Of a stretch of DNA of 64,000 nt, positions 52,535 to 62,731 are shown piece by piece. Each line of letters begins with the position of its first letter. The stretch's first letter is position 1. The notes beneath the pieces are model-generated. The model had not been told where the DNA came from. It worked only from the letters and a program-made list of their open reading frames with translations, and searched no databases. This DNA is from Gudongella oleilytica (lineage in GTDB: Bacteria > Bacillota > Clostridia > Tissierellales > Tissierellaceae), in the NCBI RefSeq assembly GCF_004101785.1, contig NZ_CP035130.1:2292158-2356157 (forward strand), read 5' to 3'. Position numbers and translations under genes: made by a program.

Positions 52535-53677
52535 CTATATTTGTCTGGATATCTCCCTAAGTGCCTTAATAGCATGCTCGATTTCTGTGTGATCGTTAAA
52601 AATCCCGAAGCTGAATCTTACTGCTCCTTGCTCGGTAGTACCTATGGTTTCATGCGCCAACGGAGCACAATGAAGACCAGGTCGTGCCAGGATCCCATAT
52701 TCCTCACTTAGTATATATGCAAGATGTGATGAGTCCATATCCCTAAGATTGAAGGCGGCTACTCCAAGCTGTTCAATGGTATTTTCAGGTCCATAAATCT
52801 TGATCCCTTCGATATTTTTAGATTCCTCTAAAAAGTGCTGTAATAGATCCTCTTCATGCTTCCTGATCTTCATTACCCCAGTCTCTTTTATGAACTTTAT
52901 CCCTTCACCCAATGCAGCTATCCCTGGTGCATTGGGAGTTCCGCTTTCCAGCATATCAGGCATGATTTCTGGCTGGATCATCGAATAGGATGCACTTCCC
53001 GTGCCTCCGTATGTCAAGGGCTCCAACGATATTCCCTTCCTAACATAAATCCCTCCTGTCCCCTGAGGTCCAAACAAGCCTTTATGCCCTGGAAACGCAA
53101 GAATATCTATGTTGTCCCTGACCACGTCTATTGAAACCACACCTGCTGATTGGGCAGCATCAACCAAAAATGGAATACCCTTCGACCTTGCAAGCATCCC
53201 CACTTCAGTAATTGGCATGATCGTTCCCAGTAAGTTAGACATATGTGTCATCACTATTAAAGCAGTGTTCTGTTTTATTGCAGCTTCAATGCCTTCTTTT
53301 GCCAGCCTGCCCTTTTCATCTGCCCAGACTATTGTATGCTCTACTCCATATCTTTCCAATGCCTTTATTGGCCTTAAGACCGAATTGTGCTCCATTGAAG
53401 TAGTCACTACATGGTCACCTGGCTTTAATATTCCCTGAATACCTATATTAAGGCTCTCGGTGCAATTGAAGGTGAAGGCTATGTCCAGAGGATCCCCAAT
53501 TCCAAACAACTCAGAAAGCAGCTGCCTTGTATTAAAAATCTCCCTCCCGGCTCTCAGGGCGAGCTTATGGCCTGATCTCCCGGGATTTGCTCCATATTCC
53601 ATCATCGCTTCAAGCATTTTGTCATATACTTTTTGAGGCTTTGGAAAGCTGGTTGCTGCATTATCAAAATAGTACAT
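52535..53677 (-). CDS. Cysteine desulfurase family PLP enzyme
   Basis: A 380-residue class V aminotransferase. YYFDNAATSFPKP opens the protein, FAFTFNCTESLN-like PLP contacts follow, the PLP lysine is in FPGHKGLFGPQG, and a Cys is at ARPGLHCAPLAH where class II desulfurases carry the catalytic Cys. It may mobilise sulfur (or selenium) from cysteine (or selenocysteine); the selenoprotein in this window makes the latter interesting, but there is no direct evidence. Starts behind AGAAGGGG. Confidence 0.87.
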   Translation of the reverse strand: MYYFDNAATSFPKPQKVYDKMLEAMMEYGANPGRSGHKLALRAGREIFNTRQLLSELFGIGDPLDIAFTFNCTESLNIGIQGILKPGDHVVTTSMEHNSVLRPIKALERYGVEHTIVWADEKGRLAKEGIEAAIKQNTALIVMTHMSNLLGTIMPITEVGMLARSKGIPFLVDAAQSAGVVSIDVVRDNIDILAFPGHKGLFGPQGTGGIYVRKGISLEPLTYGGTGSASYSMIQPEIMPDMLESGTPNAPGIAALGEGIKFIKETGVMKIRKHEEDLLQHFLEESKNIEGIKIYGPENTIEQLGVAAFNLRDMDSSHLAYILSEEYGILARPGLHCAPLAHETIGTTEQGAVRFSFGIFNDHTEIEHAIKALREISRQI

Positions 53678-53695
53678 ATTATCCCCTTCTTTTAC

Positions 53696-54334
53696 TTATA
53701 ACAGCCTCTTATAAACTATCGCAAGCATTTCTTCCTTTAATCTCTTTCCTTCCTCCATCAATGCATCCAGCTTGCCCTCGATTTGAGCCTTATATTCCTG
53801 GTCCTTTATGCTCTTGAGATTGATTATGACGTTAAAAAGCGCTCCCTCAAGGCCAGTGTATGCCAGAAGGGTACCTACACCCACGTCCGTGATAGCATTT
53901 ACATTGCCATAGTTTGCAAAAACATCCTGAAGTCTTAGTATTTCAAGGCATTTTTCAGCACATCTTAAGGGTACCTCCATCGCCTTTTTATAGCCTTCCT
54001 GAATTGCGCTGGTCCTGAGTTTTTTCTCCTCATCAGTTTCCTTTGGAAGCTTAAATGCCCTCATGACATCATCAAAAGCCGTCGAATCCTCATCAACTAT
54101 AAGGATAAGCTCCTCAATTAGTTTGTCTATCCTTTGAAAGGCTTCCTCCATATTAACTTTCTGTTCTTGTGGAACTCCGTCATAAACCTTTTTCCCTATT
54201 GTAAGATTGCCAACCATGTTGGTAAGTGCTCCTCCCAGGCTCCCTGCAAGAGCGGCAACACTGCCCCCGCCAGGAGTTGGACTCTCACTTGAAACACTTC
54301 TAACATAATCTTTGGCAGTCAATTCTATCAACAT
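53696..54334 (-). CDS. Cyclodeaminase/cyclohydrolase family protein (FchA-like)
   Basis: A 212-residue helical protein with the family start LTAKDYVRSVSSESPTPGGGSVAALAGSLGGALTNMVGNLT and a C-terminal NLKSIKD. Members deaminate formimidoyl-tetrahydrofolate or open methenyl-tetrahydrofolate, linking histidine or glycine fermentation to one-carbon metabolism. The ATG at 54334 follows CGGAGG. Exact reaction not readable. Confidence 0.87.
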   Translation of the reverse strand: MLIELTAKDYVRSVSSESPTPGGGSVAALAGSLGGALTNMVGNLTIGKKVYDGVPQEQKVNMEEAFQRIDKLIEELILIVDEDSTAFDDVMRAFKLPKETDEEKKLRTSAIQEGYKKAMEVPLRCAEKCLEILRLQDVFANYGNVNAITDVGVGTLLAYTGLEGALFNVIINLKSIKDQEYKAQIEGKLDALMEEGKRLKEEMLAIVYKRLL

Positions 54335-54355
54335 TGTATGCACCTCCGTGCTATT

Positions 54356-55252
54356 TCAAAATTTCATTATCCCCTCAAGTACTATTACAGCTGAACCCCC
54401 TACCTTGACCTTGAACCCCGCATCCCCCTTGCTTATAAAACAAGCTATCTGGCTAGGTCTGTTCATATATTGCCCCTGTCTTACAAAAAGTCTTTCACCC
54501 TTAAGAATGTTGTTTGACTTCAAGTAATAGATCAATGCACCATTTGACGTACCTGTGGCAGCCTCTTCAGGTATTCCCACTGCCGGGGCAAAGTTCCTTG
54601 CAACTGCCTCATCTTCAAGGTCCTTGTCCAGTGCAAATGCATGAACGCCTGTTACTCCCAATCTGTTGCTTAGTGCAGTCAGTGCCTGATTATCGACTCT
54701 TATGTCCTTAAGCACTGTTTCGTTTCTTACAGGCATTATTATATCCGGAAGACCAGTCGATACAATCTCCGGTACTGCACTTGTTCCATCGACTCCTATA
54801 TCCTCGACCTTTATACCCATGGCATCTGCCAGTTCATTTATTTCATCCACCTTGCCGATTGCCCTTGGAGTCTCCTGCTCCATTACAATGTATTGGGGCT
54901 CATAGCCTGAGAATGCGATGTCTACCGTAAGTGGTCCAAGCCTGGTTTCGATTCTTGCCTTTTTAGTGCCCTTTTCTATAGCTTTAATGTATCCTTTCTT
55001 CGCAAGGGTAAATATTCCCGCTATCGTCGCATGCCCGCAAAGATCCACCTCGCATGAAGGCGTGAAGTATCTTACCATGAAGTAACAATCCTCAATCTGC
55101 CTTATAAAAACAGTCTCTGAAAGATTCATCTCATTGGCAATTCGCTGCATATCGTCGTCCTTAAGACCTTTTGATTTGGTCACAACTCCCGCAGGATTTC
55201 CTCCGAATGGAGTATTTGTAAAAGCATCCACCTGAAATATATTTATTTCCAT
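54356..55252 (-). CDS. PhzF-family isomerase
   Basis: A 298-residue two-domain enzyme of the PhzF/diaminopimelate-epimerase fold: DAFTNTPFGGNPAGVV, NLSETVFI with catalytic Glu45, RYFTPSCEVDLCGHATIAG and a C-terminal GIPEEAATGTSNGAL. Substrate unknown. Start behind AAAGGAG. A parS site lies in the 34-base gap between it and parB. Confidence 0.92.
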   Translation of the reverse strand: MEINIFQVDAFTNTPFGGNPAGVVTKSKGLKDDDMQRIANEMNLSETVFIRQIEDCYFMVRYFTPSCEVDLCGHATIAGIFTLAKKGYIKAIEKGTKKARIETRLGPLTVDIAFSGYEPQYIVMEQETPRAIGKVDEINELADAMGIKVEDIGVDGTSAVPEIVSTGLPDIIMPVRNETVLKDIRVDNQALTALSNRLGVTGVHAFALDKDLEDEAVARNFAPAVGIPEEAATGTSNGALIYYLKSNNILKGERLFVRQGQYMNRPSQIACFISKGDAGFKVKVGGSAVIVLEGIMKF

Positions 55253-55270
55253 AGTGTTCTCCTTTCGAAA

Positions 55271-55286
55271 TGTTCCACGTGGAACA
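55271..55286. promoter_or_regulatory. parS centromere site 1
   Basis: Perfect 16-bp palindrome TGTTCCACGTGGAACA, close to the Firmicutes parS consensus TGTTTCACGTGAAACA. Located right behind the parB stop codon. Confidence 0.85.
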
Positions 55287-56156
55287 TTAGCCTACAATCA
55301 AGTCAATAAGCCGTTCCAGATCGTCATCATCATAGTATTCTATTTCGATCCTGCCCGACTTCCTTCCGTGGTTTAGGGTAACCTTGGTTCCCAGCGCCCC
55401 CATCAGCTTTTCCTCTAACTCGATCATAAACAGTTCTTTTGCCTTTTTATTCCTTTTAGATCTCTTTTTTGAAACCTTGGCCTTCTCTTCGGCCTCTCTG
55501 ACATTCATGCCCAGCTCAATAATTCTATTAGCAGCCTCAAGCTGATCCTCGTGATTCTTAATGGCCAATAACGCCTTGCCATGACCTCCGGTCAGCTTTC
55601 CTTCATATATATATCCTATTATTCGTTCATCGAGATTCAAGAGTCTAATGCTGTTGCTAATATATGATCTGCTCTTCCCCACAGCCTTTGCCAGCTCTTC
55701 CTGCTTCAGGCTGTACTCGTTCATAAGTCTTTTATATGCCTCTGCCTCTTCAATAGGGTTTAAATTTTCCCTTTGGACATTCTCAATAAGAGAAATTTTG
55801 GCAGCCGTTTCCTCATCTATTTCTCTAACAATTGAGGGGATCCTTTCAAGACCTGCTGCCTTGGCTGCTCTCCATCGCCTTTCACCAGCTATTATTTCAT
55901 ATCGATCGTCTTTTCTTCTCAAAATAATTGGCTGTATAACTCCGTTTTCCTTTATGGAAGCTTTTAGATCGTTCAGAGCGTCTTCGTCAAAGATTTTTCT
56001 CGGTTGATCCGACTTTGGAATTATTCTTGAGATCTCGATTTCCTCTACCGCCTCTGAAGGGTTCAGCTTCACATCACTGATAAGCTCCTCAGCCTTTTCC
56101 TTATCCTGAATCAATGCAGACAGGCCCTTGCCCAGTCCCCTTTTTTTAGCGTTCAT
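55287..56156 (-). CDS. parB: Chromosome partitioning protein ParB
   Basis: A 289-residue CTP-dependent clamp: RGLGKGLSALI start that contacts ParA, IVPKSDQPRKIFDEDALNDL-like ParB/Srx domain with GERRWRAAKAAG and ENVQRENLNPIEEA, HTH domain (TQEELAKAVGKSRSYISNS type) and a C-terminal dimerisation region. It loads at parS and spreads on DNA. ATG at 56156 follows GGGAGAGG. Confidence 0.96.
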   Translation of the reverse strand: MNAKKRGLGKGLSALIQDKEKAEELISDVKLNPSEAVEEIEISRIIPKSDQPRKIFDEDALNDLKASIKENGVIQPIILRRKDDRYEIIAGERRWRAAKAAGLERIPSIVREIDEETAAKISLIENVQRENLNPIEEAEAYKRLMNEYSLKQEELAKAVGKSRSYISNSIRLLNLDERIIGYIYEGKLTGGHGKALLAIKNHEDQLEAANRIIELGMNVREAEEKAKVSKKRSKRNKKAKELFMIELEEKLMGALGTKVTLNHGRKSGRIEIEYYDDDDLERLIDLIVG

Positions 56157-56189
56157 TTGATCCTCTCCCTTCAAATTACTGTCTCGCGA

Positions 56190-56954
56190 TCAATCCTGAA
56201 GGAATAAAAATTCCTCTGCTAACTCCATATAGCTGTCAGCGCCTTTGGATTTATTGTCATAGTCCATAATAGACAATCCATAAGATGGAGCTTCAGCAAG
56301 TCTTACATTTCTGGGAATAATGCTGGTATAAACCTTCCCTTTGAAAAAAGCCTTTACCTCCTCAACAACCTGAATGGACAGATTGGTCCTTCCATCAAAC
56401 ATGCTCAGTACCACACCTTCTACCTCCAGGCCTGAGTTGTAGCTCTTTTTAACTAGTTCGATAGTCTGGAACAGCTGGCTGACTCCTTCAAGTGCATAAT
56501 ATTCGCATTGTATCGGTATTATGACGCTATCCGAAGCAATCAAGCCTATAACACTTAATATTCCAAGAGACGGAGGACAATCGATAAATATGAAATCAAA
56601 CTCTCCCTTAATTTCACCGATTATATCCTTAAGTACAGTCTCCCATCCTTCCTTTCTTGCAAGCTCTATCTCTAGCCCTGCTAACTGATTGTTGGATGGT
56701 ATGATCTTCACATTCTCTGCTGAAGTATCATAAATTCCCTCTACTATTGAAGCTTCATTACTAAGGATATCGTATATGATGACTTCCGCATCGTTTTTGT
56801 CGATCCCCAATCCACTGGATGAATTACCCTGAGGGTCAATGTCTATAAGAAGTACTTTCTTCCCCAGTTTTCCCAGACCCGCAGCAAGGTTGATACTGGT
56901 TGTAGTTTTTCCTACACCGCCCTTTTGATTAAAGATAGCTATTACTTTTCCCAT
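56190..56954 (-). CDS. parA: Chromosome partitioning ATPase ParA (Soj)
   Basis: A 254-residue deviant-Walker ATPase: KGGVGKTTTSINLAAGL, DIDPQGNSSSGLG and FIDCPPSLGIL. It works with ParB in origin segregation and, in Bacillus, controls DnaA. ATG at 56954 behind GGGAGGAG; the ORF extends 18 codons further without homology. Confidence 0.96.
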   Translation of the reverse strand: MGKVIAIFNQKGGVGKTTTSINLAAGLGKLGKKVLLIDIDPQGNSSSGLGIDKNDAEVIIYDILSNEASIVEGIYDTSAENVKIIPSNNQLAGLEIELARKEGWETVLKDIIGEIKGEFDFIFIDCPPSLGILSVIGLIASDSVIIPIQCEYYALEGVSQLFQTIELVKKSYNSGLEVEGVVLSMFDGRTNLSIQVVEEVKAFFKGKVYTSIIPRNVRLAEAPSYGLSIMDYDNKSKGADSYMELAEEFLFLQD

Positions 56955-57116
56955 TCCAACACTCCTCCCGGCAAAATAGCCCTCTTTTTTACACTCTGTC
57001 GATAGCACAACGAAGGACGCTTTATATGCAAGTCATTAATTACCTTGTTAGATATATAATAGCATATCCTGAACTCTTTTGAATAAAAAAAGTTCCACGC
57101 AAATACATCTATTAGA

Positions 57117-57132
57117 TGTTTCACGTGGAACA
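57117..57132. promoter_or_regulatory. parS centromere site 2
   Basis: TGTTTCACGTGGAACA differs at one base from the parS consensus. It lies between parA and rsmG. A further half-site-like AGTTCCACGCAAA lies at 57091-57103. Confidence 0.85.
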
Positions 57133-57168
57133 TTTGTCCAAATCCCAGTGTTTCCAATCGTTTCATGG

Positions 57169-57900
57169 CTACTTAATTGGTGATTTTCTTGGCTTTCCTC
57201 CGCCTCTGGGATACTTTGGAGATGTCTTTGTCAATTTCTTTATCATTACCAGGGTGTGCTCTATGTCTGTCTCAGGGAACATAACCTCTATGACATCCTC
57301 AACTGATCCTCCCAAAGTTGATATTGCCTTTCCTGCAAGCTTGACCTCATCCATTGCGGATGGACCTTTCATAGCAATAAACCAGCCTCCCGGTTTAACA
57401 AAGGGTAAACAGTACTCACTCAGTGTATCAAGAGAGGCTACCGCTCTTGATATGCAAATATCGAAGGTCTCCCTGTACTCAGGATTCAAAGCTAATTCTT
57501 CAGCTCGTCCGTGAATTGCAGTTATTCCATTTAGACCAAGCTCTGCAATTACAAGGTTTAAGAAACTGATCCTCTTGTTGAGACTGTCCATAAGAGTAAC
57601 CTGAAGCTCCGGGTTCCAAATCTTAAGTGGGATTCCCGGAAAACCTGCGCCTGTCCCTATGTCGATTATTTTCTTACTGCCATCAAATACCCCTGTCAGC
57701 GTAGGGGAGAGGCTGTCAGCAAAATGCTTGATATCCATCTCATCGTTGTCAGTTATAGTAGTAAGGTTTATCCTTTTATTCCATTCAAGTATCATTTCCT
57801 TGTACTTCAGGAATTCTTTGAAATTTTCTTCGCTTAATCCTATCCCCATTTCACCGGCTGTGCGTCTCAACACTTCGATGCCTGCCACCTTAAGACTCAC
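57169..57900 (-). CDS. rsmG: 16S rRNA G527 N7-methyltransferase
   Basis: A 243-residue SAM methyltransferase with [18 protein letters not shown] and the following [14 protein letters not shown], plus [12 protein letters not shown]. It overlaps the mnmG end by 11 bases. The GTG start at 57900 has a ribosome binding site nearly touching it; a GTG four codons later is an alternative. Confidence 0.94.
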   Translation of the reverse strand: MSLKVAGIEVLRRTAGEMGIGLSEENFKEFLKYKEMILEWNKRINLTTITDNDEMDIKHFADSLSPTLTGVFDGSKKIIDIGTGAGFPGIPLKIWNPELQVTLMDSLNKRISFLNLVIAELGLNGITAIHGRAEELALNPEYRETFDICISRAVASLDTLSEYCLPFVKPGGWFIAMKGPSAMDEVKLAGKAISTLGGSVEDVIEVMFPETDIEHTLVMIKKLTKTSPKYPRGGGKPRKSPIK

Positions 57901-59788
57901 TCCTTCTACGCTGTTCCAGATGGATCAGCAGAACATTTATATCAGCAGGGGTAACTCCGGATATCCTCGAGGCCTGACCCACTGAATCCGGTTTTATCTT
58001 TTCCAGCTTTTGCATGGCCTCATTACTCAGTCCCCTGACTAATTTGTATTCAATATCCTCTGGGATACTCTTGTTTTCAAGCTTCTTGAACTGCTCGATC
58101 TGGATCATCTGCTTCTTGATATACCCTTCATACTTAATCTCAGTTTCAACCAGAAGTCTTACCTCCTTTGGAAGGTACTGCCTGCCAATATCGAATGGAA
58201 TTAAGGATTCATAGGTAAGCTCAGGCCTTTTTATAAGATCGTACAATGTCCAGGCAGTCTTTAAAGGTGTGGACCCCATGCTTTCAAGTATTTTGTTGAC
58301 CTCCTCGGTAGGAGTAATTATTATCTTTGATAGTCTTGTAAGCTCATCTCTCACAAGCTTTTCCTTCTCGAGCATTTTTTTGTATCTTTCCTCGCTTACC
58401 AGGCCAAGCTCGTAGCCTCTTTTTGTTAGTCTAAGATCAGCGTTGTCTTGTCTTAAAGTCAATCTGTATTCAGCCCTTGATGTCATCATTCTATAAGGCT
58501 CATCAGTGCCTTTTGTTACAAGGTCATCTATCAAAACTCCTATATAAGCCTCTGATCTATCCAGAACGAATGGCTCCAAGCCCTTTATATTGCAAGCTGC
58601 ATTTATACCAGCAATCAAACCTTGAGCTGCAGCCTCCTCATATCCGGAGGATCCATTGATCTGACCTGCAAAGAAAAGGTTCTGAATATCCTTGTGCTCC
58701 AGTGTCCTCTTAAGTATCGTTGGATCGATTGAATCGTATTCTATGGCATAAGCTGTCCTCATGAATTTAACGTTCTCAAGACCTTTTATCTTCCTGTACA
58801 TTTCAACCTGGACTTCCTCAGGAAGGGATGAACTGACGCCTTGAACATACATCTCTTTTGTAGTTAATCCCTCAGGCTCTATAAAGACCTGATGCTTGTT
58901 CTTGTCTGAAAATCTGACGACCTTATCCTCTATGGAAGGGCAGTACCTTGGTCCGACGCCCTCTATATAACCTGCAAACATAGGGGATCTGTCGAGATTG
59001 GCCCTAATTATATCATGGGTCGCCTCAGTCGTATAGGTAAGATAGCAGGGCACCTGTTTTATATCAAAAACCTTGTCAGCGTTAAGAAACGAGAAGGGCA
59101 CTACTTCATCATCACCTGGCTGGACCTCCATAACGGAGTAATCAATGCTATCCCTGTGGACTCTGGCAGGAGTGCCGGTCTTTAACCTTCTAAGCTGGAA
59201 GCCTTTTCTTTTAAGCGAGTCAGATAATAGGAGAGAGGGAAACATACCGTCTGGACCGGATTGGTAGTTTACCTCGCCAATATAGACCATTCCACCCAGA
59301 TATGTTCCTGTTGCAATGACCACAGCCTTCGCCAGATAGACTCCGCCTGTCCTTGTGACCACGCCTCTTGCCCTATTGTCCTCAAACAGAATATCCGTCG
59401 CCTCTGCCTGCCTCAGGGTAAGGTTTGGTTCATCCTCAAGGATCTTCTTCATTTCCATATGGTATTTTTTCTTATCCGCCTGTACCCTGAGAGAGTGGAC
59501 AGCCGGACCCTTTGAAAGGTTCAACATCCTGCTCTGGATAAATGAACGGTCGATGTTTAAGGCCATTTCTCCTCCAAGTGCATCTATCTCCCTTACAAGG
59601 TGTCCTTTTCCGGTACCCCCGATATTGGGATTACAGGACAGGGCAACTATCCCGTCAAGGCTTATGGTAAGAATTACAGTATTTAGACCCATCCTTGCAG
59701 CTGCAAGCGCTGCCTCAACTCCGGCATGACCTGCTCCTATGACTGCGACATCGTATTCACCTGCAATATAGTTCTTTGCTTCTCTCAT
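57890..59788 (-). CDS. mnmG: tRNA uridine-5-carboxymethylaminomethyl modification enzyme MnmG
   Basis: A 632-residue FAD enzyme: dinucleotide site [48 protein letters not shown] and the C-terminal helical domain. With MnmE it modifies wobble uridine in tRNA. The ATG at 59788 has AAGGA eight bases upstream; the ATG three codons earlier is too close. Conserved gene order mnmE-mnmG-rsmG-parA-parB. Confidence 0.96.
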   Translation of the reverse strand: MREAKNYIAGEYDVAVIGAGHAGVEAALAAARMGLNTVILTISLDGIVALSCNPNIGGTGKGHLVREIDALGGEMALNIDRSFIQSRMLNLSKGPAVHSLRVQADKKKYHMEMKKILEDEPNLTLRQAEATDILFEDNRARGVVTRTGGVYLAKAVVIATGTYLGGMVYIGEVNYQSGPDGMFPSLLLSDSLKRKGFQLRRLKTGTPARVHRDSIDYSVMEVQPGDDEVVPFSFLNADKVFDIKQVPCYLTYTTEATHDIIRANLDRSPMFAGYIEGVGPRYCPSIEDKVVRFSDKNKHQVFIEPEGLTTKEMYVQGVSSSLPEEVQVEMYRKIKGLENVKFMRTAYAIEYDSIDPTILKRTLEHKDIQNLFFAGQINGSSGYEEAAAQGLIAGINAACNIKGLEPFVLDRSEAYIGVLIDDLVTKGTDEPYRMMTSRAEYRLTLRQDNADLRLTKRGYELGLVSEERYKKMLEKEKLVRDELTRLSKIIITPTEEVNKILESMGSTPLKTAWTLYDLIKRPELTYESLIPFDIGRQYLPKEVRLLVETEIKYEGYIKKQMIQIEQFKKLENKSIPEDIEYKLVRGLSNEAMQKLEKIKPDSVGQASRISGVTPADINVLLIHLEQRRRSES

Positions 59789-59843
59789 AAAAATCATCCT
59801 TAATGGTAAGATTGTTGTTAGCTCTTAGCTCTTTGTCCATTCT

Positions 59844-59872
59844 CAATTGTCAATTGTCAATCGTCAATTGTC
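59844..59872. repeat. Heptamer tandem repeat (CAATTGT x4)
   Basis: CAATTGT occurs four times head to tail (third copy CAATCGT) in the mnmE-mnmG gap. It is preceded by a second minor repeat, TTAGCTCTTAGCTCTT (59818-59833). Confidence 0.85.
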
Positions 59873-59874
59873 AT

Positions 59875-61248
59875 TTATTTCCCAATACAGAACTCCCTGA
59901 ATATCCTGTCAAGTACATCCTCGCCAATGCTTTCCCCTGTGATTTCTCCCAGATTTTCCCAGCAACTCCTTAGATCTACCTCCAAACAATCAAGAGGAAC
60001 CTGTTTTTTCAAATCCTCAATTACTGAATGGATATTATCACTTGCCTGCTCAAGAAGATTCTTATGTCGTATATTGCTGATGATCATATCTGACTCAATA
60101 GTAATATCTCCCTGATAGAACATCCTTCTGATGCTATCCTCGAGCTCATCAATGCCTACTCCTTTGGTCATAGATGTTGTGATGATCTCCTTCCCCGAGA
60201 ATATTTCTGCAAAATAGCCCTCATCGTACAGTTTAGGAAGGTCTGTTTTATTCAAGAGAACTATGGTTTGCTTGTCCTTAATAAGATCGATGATATGATA
60301 ATCATCCTCTGAGAGTTCACCTGAAATATCAAAAATTGCAATTATCAAATCAGCTTTTTCCAGCATTTCCTTGGCTCTGTCCACGCCCATTTTCTCTACA
60401 ACATCCTCTGTATGCCGTATCCCAGCGGTATCCATTATCTTAAGAGGGATACCATCTATGTTTATATATTCCTCTATTACATCCCTTGTAGTACCTGGGA
60501 TGTCTGTTACTATAGCACGATTCTCCCTAAGCACTGCATTAAGTAGTGAAGATTTGCCTACGTTTGGTTTGCCAAGTATGACTGTATTCAATCCGTCTCT
60601 GAGGATCTTTCCTCTGCCTGAGGTAGAGAGGAGTCTGCCAATTCGGCTCATTACCTTTTCTCCGCTTTCAATCAGCTCTTCATAGGTCACTTCCTGAATA
60701 TCCTCTTCAGGAAAATCTATCGATACCTCGATATGTGCGATCATCGAGAGGAGGATTTCGCGTATTCCCTCGATTTCCTTACTCAATCCACCCTCTAACT
60801 GTTTAAGTGAGACCTCGTAGCTTTTCTCAGTTTTTGCCTTTATTACATCAATTACTGCCTCTGCCTGGGAAAGGTCCAGTCTTCCGTTCAGGAACGCCCT
60901 TTTGGTGAATTCACCCGGTTCAGCAAGCCTCGCGCCCCTCCTCAAGAGAAGCTCAAGTGTTTTCTTTACGGGAATTATGCCGCCATGACAATATATTTCA
61001 ACCATATTTTCCCTTGTATAGGTAAAAGGCTCCTTCATGAATACTACCAGAACCTCATCGATTATATCATCGCCATCAACCACATGACCGTAAAGAAGCT
61101 TCTTATTCTCAAGTACCTCCTCAAAGGAGCTATTAATTCTTTTAAATACTGACTTTCCTATTTCAATTGAGTTTTTACCTGACATTCTAACAATACCAAT
61201 GCCTGCCTCACCAACGGCAGTTGAAATTGCAGCTATCGTCTCAGACAT
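59875..61248 (-). CDS. mnmE: tRNA modification GTPase MnmE
   Basis: A 457-residue protein: N-terminal tetrahydrofolate-binding domain (TIAAISTAVGEAGIGIVRMSG), helical domain and inserted G domain with GKPNVGKSSLLNA, DIPGTTRD, DTAGIRHTED and LNKTDL. It ends with the family FCIGK motif containing the conserved Cys. It is a partner of MnmG. Start behind GGGGTG. Confidence 0.96.
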   Translation of the reverse strand: MSETIAAISTAVGEAGIGIVRMSGKNSIEIGKSVFKRINSSFEEVLENKKLLYGHVVDGDDIIDEVLVVFMKEPFTYTRENMVEIYCHGGIIPVKKTLELLLRRGARLAEPGEFTKRAFLNGRLDLSQAEAVIDVIKAKTEKSYEVSLKQLEGGLSKEIEGIREILLSMIAHIEVSIDFPEEDIQEVTYEELIESGEKVMSRIGRLLSTSGRGKILRDGLNTVILGKPNVGKSSLLNAVLRENRAIVTDIPGTTRDVIEEYINIDGIPLKIMDTAGIRHTEDVVEKMGVDRAKEMLEKADLIIAIFDISGELSEDDYHIIDLIKDKQTIVLLNKTDLPKLYDEGYFAEIFSGKEIITTSMTKGVGIDELEDSIRRMFYQGDITIESDMIISNIRHKNLLEQASDNIHSVIEDLKKQVPLDCLEVDLRSCWENLGEITGESIGEDVLDRIFREFCIGK

Positions 61249-61321
61249 ATTTTCACCCCATTTTACACCATGGTATCAAACCTGTAGCTTTATTTTATAA
61301 CATCAACGCTGTATGTCAAAC

Positions 61322-61350
61322 CAAAAAACAAAAGCCCTATATAGGGCTCT
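61322..61350 (-). terminator. Terminator between jag and mnmE
   Basis: Minus-strand stem AGCCCT / AGGGCT with ATAT loop followed by TTTTGTTTTTT. It divides the rpmH-jag block from the mnmE-parB block. Confidence 0.85.
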
Positions 61351-61380
61351 TGCTGAACTATTCCCGGTATCGGGCATTTA

Positions 61381-62007
61381 TCACTTGTTTATGATTACAA
61401 CTCTTCTGTACGGCTCAGTTCCTTCACTGTAGGTCGATACTCCGCTTACATTTTGAAGAGCGGAGTGGATGATCCTTCTCTCATATGGATTCATTGGCTC
61501 AAGCTTGACAGGTCTCTTGCTGTATAGGGCTTTATCTGCCATTTTCTTGGCAAGCTTTTTGAGTGTTTCTTCTCTTTTTTGCCTGTATCCCTCAGTATCA
61601 AGAACAACCTTCAAATACTCGTCTCTGTCCTTATTGACGGCAAGACTGAGAAGGTATTGAAGTGAATCAAGTGTATTTCCTCTTTTACCTATCAGTATAC
61701 CCATATCTGATGAGGAAATATGATTAATATCCACATGCAGAGTATCTCCCTTCAAAACAACATCCTGAAGGGCTACTATCCCCATACCCTTGAGAACGTT
61801 CTCGAGAAACTTGTCTGCAATCTCCTCCGGATCATTCTTCAATGTAACCTTTATCTTTGCTTCCTTAGTACCAATTATCCCGAATAAGCCCTTGGAGGGT
61901 TCCTCTATGATCTCAACCTCGACGTCCTTTTCTGTTGCATTAAGCTCAACCAAAGCTTCTTTTAAAGCTTCTTCAACCGTTTTAGAGGTCTTCACAACAA
62001 ATTTCAT
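61381..62007 (-). CDS. jag: Jag/KhpB RNA-binding protein
   Basis: A 208-residue protein: N-terminal Jag domain (KTVEEALKEALVELNATEKDV), KH domain with GILIGKRGNTLDSLQYL and R3H domain with MNPYERRIIHSAL. It binds RNA and influences cell elongation and wall synthesis in Gram-positives. One base after yidC. Confidence 0.94.
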   Translation of the reverse strand: MKFVVKTSKTVEEALKEALVELNATEKDVEVEIIEEPSKGLFGIIGTKEAKIKVTLKNDPEEIADKFLENVLKGMGIVALQDVVLKGDTLHVDINHISSSDMGILIGKRGNTLDSLQYLLSLAVNKDRDEYLKVVLDTEGYRQKREETLKKLAKKMADKALYSKRPVKLEPMNPYERRIIHSALQNVSGVSTYSEGTEPYRRVVIINK

Positions 62008-62008
62008 A

Positions 62009-62719
62009 TCATTTGGCCCCCTTGATCGACAACGTTGATCTGTTCGAAATAACTTGCTGAACTATAGTAAAGATATTGCTAACGACCCAATACAATGCAA
62101 GGCCAGCTGGGAAGCTGCGTGCAGCCATAAAAATCATAACAGGAAGCATGTAGTTCATTATTCTTTGAGTTGCCATTGCCTGCGGGTCCTTATTTCCTTG
62201 TCCCATGGTCAAGCTCTGGATATATGTCGTCACAGCAGAGAGGAGTGGAAGACCCCACAAATATATGTCCGGGTTTTCAAGATCGGTTATCCATAAGAAA
62301 TTCTTCGCCATACTCTCATACAATCCTGGCTCTGTAAAAGCATATGTTGCAGGCTCTCTGAATACTGCAAAAAACGCAAATATGATAGGTAATTGCACCA
62401 AAAGGATCAGACATCCGGATGCCGGATTATACTTATGCTTCTTATAAAGCTCCTGCATCTTTACCTGCATTGTTTGTGGATCATTTTTATATTTTGTTTG
62501 GATCTCCTTCATCAAGGGTTGAATTTCACCCATCTTTTTAGTAGATCTTGTCTGCTGAAGATTTATAGGCAACAGCATCAGCTTAAAAATTATCGTAGTT
62601 AATATTATGGCTATCGCATAGAATGAAATCTGAGCCGGTTCACTCCCAAAAGAGGATGAAACAAAGCTGTAAACTAACTTCAGGATCGACCCCATAATAT
62701 TACCCAAAAAACCAATCAT
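62009..62719 (-). CDS. yidC: YidC/OxaA membrane insertase
   Basis: A 236-residue five-helix insertase with the hydrophilic-groove arginine in LPINLQQTRSTKKM and the conserved YNPASGCLILLVQLPIIFAFF and FPAGLALYWVVSNIFTI segments. It inserts membrane proteins with or without SecYEG. There is no lipobox signal; the N-terminus is a helix. Start behind GGGGG. Confidence 0.95.
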   Translation of the reverse strand: MIGFLGNIMGSILKLVYSFVSSSFGSEPAQISFYAIAIILTTIIFKLMLLPINLQQTRSTKKMGEIQPLMKEIQTKYKNDPQTMQVKMQELYKKHKYNPASGCLILLVQLPIIFAFFAVFREPATYAFTEPGLYESMAKNFLWITDLENPDIYLWGLPLLSAVTTYIQSLTMGQGNKDPQAMATQRIMNYMLPVMIFMAARSFPAGLALYWVVSNIFTIVQQVISNRSTLSIKGAK

Positions 62720-62731
62720 CGACTAACCCCC

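Noticed and set aside
57091..57106. Possible third parS site
   Set aside because: Only the left half (GTTCCACG) fits; the right half is lost.
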